In this document: positions 61,376 through 64,000 of the stretch, one piece after another | Numbering within the stretch: position 1 is the stretch's first letter | Layout of the letters: every line of letters starts with the position of its first letter | From: Desulfovibrio fairfieldensis | Lineage (GTDB): Bacteria; Desulfobacterota; Desulfovibrionia; Desulfovibrionales; Desulfovibrionaceae | DNA: 64,000 bases | Assembly (NCBI RefSeq): GCF_001553605.1 | Contig: NZ_CP014229.1 | Location: 2,260,501 to 2,324,500, forward strand | Direction: 5' to 3' | The notes under the pieces: generated by a model | Seen by the model: the letters and a program-made list of their open reading frames with translations, nothing else | Databases searched by the model: none | Told to the model about the DNA's origin: nothing | Translations under genes and position numbers: made by a program

Positions 61376-61720
61376 ATGAACAAGGTAAAAATCACGGTTC
61401 TGAAAACCACCTTTGACGCGGAGCTTGCCGCCCAATACGGGGCGGAAGGCCTGGACGCCTGTCCCATGCACAGGGAAGGACAGGTCTTTTACGCCGACTA
61501 CGCCAAGCCGGAAGGCTTCTGCGACGAAGCCTGGAAAGCCGTCTATCAGTATGCCTTCGCTTTGGCCCACGGCGCGGGCAAGGGCGTCTTTTATTACGGC
61601 GACTGGATCAAAACGCCGGGCGTGGCCATCTGTAGCTGCAACGACGGCCTGCGCCCCGTCATCTTCAAGCTGGAAGCCACGGACGAGGTTTCGACCATTG
61701 AGTACACGCCGGTGCGGTAA
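61376..61720 (+). CDS. TIGR04076-family small protein
   Basis: The 114-aa protein has the pattern I associate with TIGR04076: VKITVLKTTFDAELAAQYG, CPMHREGQVFYADYAKPEGFCDEAW, and GDWIKTPGVAICSCNDGLRPVIFKLE. Four Cys residues (CP, FC, CSC) suggest metal or iron-sulfur binding. The function is not known. The ATG is preceded by TGGAG. It diverges from ffh and converges with the porin. Confidence 0.8.
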   Translation: MNKVKITVLKTTFDAELAAQYGAEGLDACPMHREGQVFYADYAKPEGFCDEAWKAVYQYAFALAHGAGKGVFYYGDWIKTPGVAICSCNDGLRPVIFKLEATDEVSTIEYTPVR

Positions 61721-61840
61721 GGCTCGCCAACAGCGCTGAAGCGGTAAAAACCCCGCGCGCGTCCAAGAGGAAGGAACCAGACGGGCGCGGGCGGGGCCGC
61801 CGGCTCAAAGGGACCACCCCTCTGATGGGATGCCGGCTGC

Positions 61841-61871
61841 CGGGGAGGGGCCACACGCCCCTCCCCGAATT
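61841..61871 (+). terminator. Hairpin terminator between the TIGR04076-like gene and the porin
   Basis: CGGGGAGGGG pairs with CCCCTCCCCG around a 7-base loop and is followed by AATTT in the rightward direction. It lies between convergent stops at 61720 and 61900. Confidence 0.55.
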
Positions 61872-61899
61872 TGTTGTCCGTTGCCGGACGAAACGAGGC

Positions 61900-63450
61900 T
61901 TAGAAGCTGTAGCCGAAGACCAGTTGCGCCTTCCACATATCCTGCTTTTCAAAGCTGGTGTCGCGCCGGCCGGCCTTCTTCCAGGTGTCGTTGTCCATGA
62001 AGTTGGCAACGTAGCCCAGATCAAGGTAAACATTGAAGTTTTCGTACATCTTGTATTCGTTGACTAGGTTGAATTCCAGCAGACCGTCGTTGGTGGTCAG
62101 ATACGGGCCGTCATACTTTCCGGAACCACGATTCCAGGAATAGGCATTGCTCATGTATTTGACTGCGGAGGTGCTGTTGGTGCCGCCCCAGTAGGCTACG
62201 CGGAAAGTGTGCTTGAGGTCGTCCACAAAGCTCATGTCCCGGATCTGCAGACCCAAGCCCCAGGTACCCGCATAGCTCAGCGCGCCGAGGTCGTTAAAGG
62301 CGGAAGCTCCACCCCAGGAATAAGGGCCGCCGTCGCCCAACATGGAGGTGAAGTTGCCGTAGGGGGCAATGGACGGCATGCGCTCGGAACCGTTTTTGGG
62401 GTTGCCGTCGTCGCCCGAACCATACCAGCCGAAGATGCCGGGCACGCCCCAGTCCATCTTGTATTCCACCAGAGCCTTGGCCAGCCAGCCCTGGCGCTCG
62501 GTGCTGCCGCGTTTGCTGGTCATGGGCACGCCGCCATAACCGCCCTTCCATGCGTCGTAACGGCCCATGCCTTCCACATAGCCATAATTGATGTCCACTT
62601 CGATGTTCAGCGGATCCCAGGCGGTGATAGCAAAAGGCAGGCCGGCCCAGAACATGGAACCATAGGCCTTGCTGGTGTCGCCGAGGCTGCCCGGATAACC
62701 ATTGAGGCCCGGATAGGGCGACAGGGTGTAATAAGGATTGCCGTCGGCAAAGCCTTTCGAATAGTCTGCGAATTTTGTGGTATTCTTACCCTTCATGCCG
62801 AACATGGCCCAGGGGGTGATTTCAAAACCGTCCAGCGTCACCGGGGCCATCAGGCCAAAAAGGTCCATGTTGTCAAGGTAGTTGCTCTTGTCATCGCCGT
62901 GATTGGTGACGCCCACGTAATTGTCGTTGAAGGGGCGCATCCAGAGCGCGGTCAGGCCAACAGTCTCATTGAACTGGTAGGAGGCCACCACGCCCGCCAC
63001 CGGAGCATCCATAACTGCGGTACCGCCGGCCTTGTTGGGCAGAATGACCTCATGCAGGCCCATGCGCACCTTGAGATCGGTCTGGGGCACCATCCAGTCA
63101 ATATAGGCCTGACGGACCCCGATCTGATTAGGACTGTCCGCCCCGAGAGCCCCACCGGTTTCTGCGTTGCCCCATTTCTGATTGCCGATCTGGAACTGGA
63201 CCGTACCGGACAGGGCTTCAGAGGCCACCGCATCCAATTGCAAGCGGATACGCTGACGCGCGCCGAACGTATCATTGTTGTTGACTTTCGTTTTTCCAGC
63301 CAAATTCCGCGTATGGCTGATGAGGTTGTTGTCGCCCACGCCGAAGCCCATCAGCCACTGCCCCTTGGCCTTGAAGTCGATGGCCGACGCGCCCGCGGCC
63401 GCGCCCAGCAGCATGCCCGCCGTCAACAGCAATGTCAGAACCTTTTTCAT
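61900..63450 (-). CDS. Outer-membrane homotrimeric-type porin
   Basis: The 516-aa protein starts with a signal peptide (MKKVLTLLLTAGMLLGAAAG, cleavage near ASA-ID). The mature part is a series of amphipathic strands rich in Gly, Asn, Asp and aromatic residues, with motifs such as FGARQRIRLQLDAVAS, QAYIDWMVPQTDLKVRMGLH and ending in the outer-membrane sorting signal AQLVFGYSF with a terminal Phe. The size and pattern match the major porins of Desulfovibrio. It is probably very highly expressed. Its leader contains an intrinsic terminator and a CT-repeat. Confidence 0.9.
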   Translation of the reverse strand: MKKVLTLLLTAGMLLGAAAGASAIDFKAKGQWLMGFGVGDNNLISHTRNLAGKTKVNNNDTFGARQRIRLQLDAVASEALSGTVQFQIGNQKWGNAETGGALGADSPNQIGVRQAYIDWMVPQTDLKVRMGLHEVILPNKAGGTAVMDAPVAGVVASYQFNETVGLTALWMRPFNDNYVGVTNHGDDKSNYLDNMDLFGLMAPVTLDGFEITPWAMFGMKGKNTTKFADYSKGFADGNPYYTLSPYPGLNGYPGSLGDTSKAYGSMFWAGLPFAITAWDPLNIEVDINYGYVEGMGRYDAWKGGYGGVPMTSKRGSTERQGWLAKALVEYKMDWGVPGIFGWYGSGDDGNPKNGSERMPSIAPYGNFTSMLGDGGPYSWGGASAFNDLGALSYAGTWGLGLQIRDMSFVDDLKHTFRVAYWGGTNSTSAVKYMSNAYSWNRGSGKYDGPYLTTNDGLLEFNLVNEYKMYENFNVYLDLGYVANFMDNDTWKKAGRRDTSFEKQDMWKAQLVFGYSF

Positions 63451-63574
63451 CTTCCGCCTTCCTTCCTGTTACAATTACCTACAGTTACCGGGCCAGCCCG
63501 GAGATTCTCCGCGCCCCACGCGCGGGAGAAAAATTTTGCCTTGCCTTCCGGCGCGCCGGTACACCGCCGAAAAA

Positions 63575-63618
63575 CGCAAAAAGCCCGAAAACGCGCCGCA
63601 CAGGACGCGTTTTCGGGC
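63575..63618 (-). terminator. Intrinsic terminator in the porin leader
   Basis: A perfect 13-bp stem (GCCCGAAAACGCG at 63583-63595 with 63606-63618, loop of 10) is followed leftward by TTTTT, then GCGTTTTTCGG. It lies 133-168 bases before the porin start, between the porin and its apparent promoter, so it is either an attenuator or the end of an unseen short transcript. Confidence 0.65.
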
Positions 63619-63664
63619 CAAATATCGTGCCGGCCGCCGCAACGGCTGGAACTTAATGCTAATT

Positions 63665-63700
<36 letters not shown>

Positions 63701-63847
63701 AGCCGAACAGACGAAAGAACGGACAGCTTCAGACGCAAAAGCGGCACGGCTCAAGACGCCGGGCACGACGTGCAGGCAGATGCCGCGGGAGAAAAAAAGC
63801 TGCCACATAGCTATATTCATGATTGTATCCATTTTTCTGTAAAAATT

Positions 63848-63874
63848 TTTATACCAGACCTCGACAAAAGGCAA
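63848..63874 (-). promoter_or_regulatory. Probable porin promoter
   Basis: Leftward, TTGCCT (63869-63874) is followed after 15 bp by TATAAA (63848-63853), with TGG just before it (extended -10). Transcription would begin near 63841 and give a leader of about 390 nt. The remaining 63875-64000 contains no gene I can support. Confidence 0.45.
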
Positions 63875-64000
63875 GAAAAAATTCAGCCCGCCGGTTGGAC
63901 GCACGGGCGCGGGGCACCCCGACCGCTCAAGGCTGAAGCGCGGCCCTCATTGACAGAGGTCCCGCAAGCGGATAAGATAATTTGCTAAAGTTTATGCAAT

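Overview
This GC-rich window most probably comes from a Desulfovibrionaceae chromosome (Desulfovibrio/Bilophila-like, possibly host-associated). The reasons are the large homotrimeric-type porin at the right end, a TrmD carrying an extra C-terminal RNA-methyltransferase-like domain, an incomplete PTS (one IID component with HPr and Enzyme I), abundant c-type cytochromes, and a sulfonate-type gene cluster ending in a cysteate sulfo-lyase-like enzyme. No rRNA, tRNA, CRISPR array or intact insertion sequence was seen.

Layout. 0-16.4 kb is signalling and secretion: the tail of a GGDEF/EAL protein; a leftward type I secretion set (TolC-like, ABC exporter with C39-like domain, HlyD-like adaptor) followed by a degenerate HD-GYP sensor and a glycosyltransferase; an AT-rich non-coding stretch; a second HD-GYP protein; an XRE regulator; a hybrid histidine kinase. 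16.4-23.4 kb holds OsmC, MntP, three unrecognised envelope genes, a small unknown gene with a structured leader, a long inverted-repeat element and threonine ammonia-lyase. 23.6-31.5 kb is an accessory metabolic cluster: a GntR/FCD regulator diverging from an APC permease, a HisD/HpsN-like dehydrogenase, a DegT-family aminotransferase, a CuyA-like PLP lyase, an Asp/Glu-racemase-family protein and PdxS. A perfect 30-bp palindrome overlaps the operon promoter.

31.6-45 kb has TehA, tandem 47-bp repeats ahead of an overlapping pair (membrane-tethered solute-binding protein plus Cache-GGDEF-EAL protein), a three-gene cytochrome operon (TsdA-like dihaem cytochrome c plus two cytochrome bd-like membrane proteins fused to cytochrome c), an 811-aa EF-hand/membrane protein, a phosphopantetheinyl transferase and a Fis-type HTH protein without an AAA+ domain.

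45.3-61.1 kb is housekeeping. trmD-rplS-rnhB-yraN-rsmI, PTS genes, smpB and comEC run rightward, while ffh-rpsP-khpA-rimM-fpg run leftward. The usual rpsP-rimM-trmD-rplS order is therefore broken and its halves face each other, consistent with an inversion of about 12.8 kb. The right end has a TIGR04076-like protein and the porin, whose leader carries an intrinsic terminator and an (AG)17 tract.

Dispersed palindromic repeats recur at 12.1, 21.4, 49.1, 55.4-55.8 and 59.0 kb. Several genes (ABC exporter, 811-aa protein, rnhB, porin) have terminator-like hairpins close to or upstream of their start codons.
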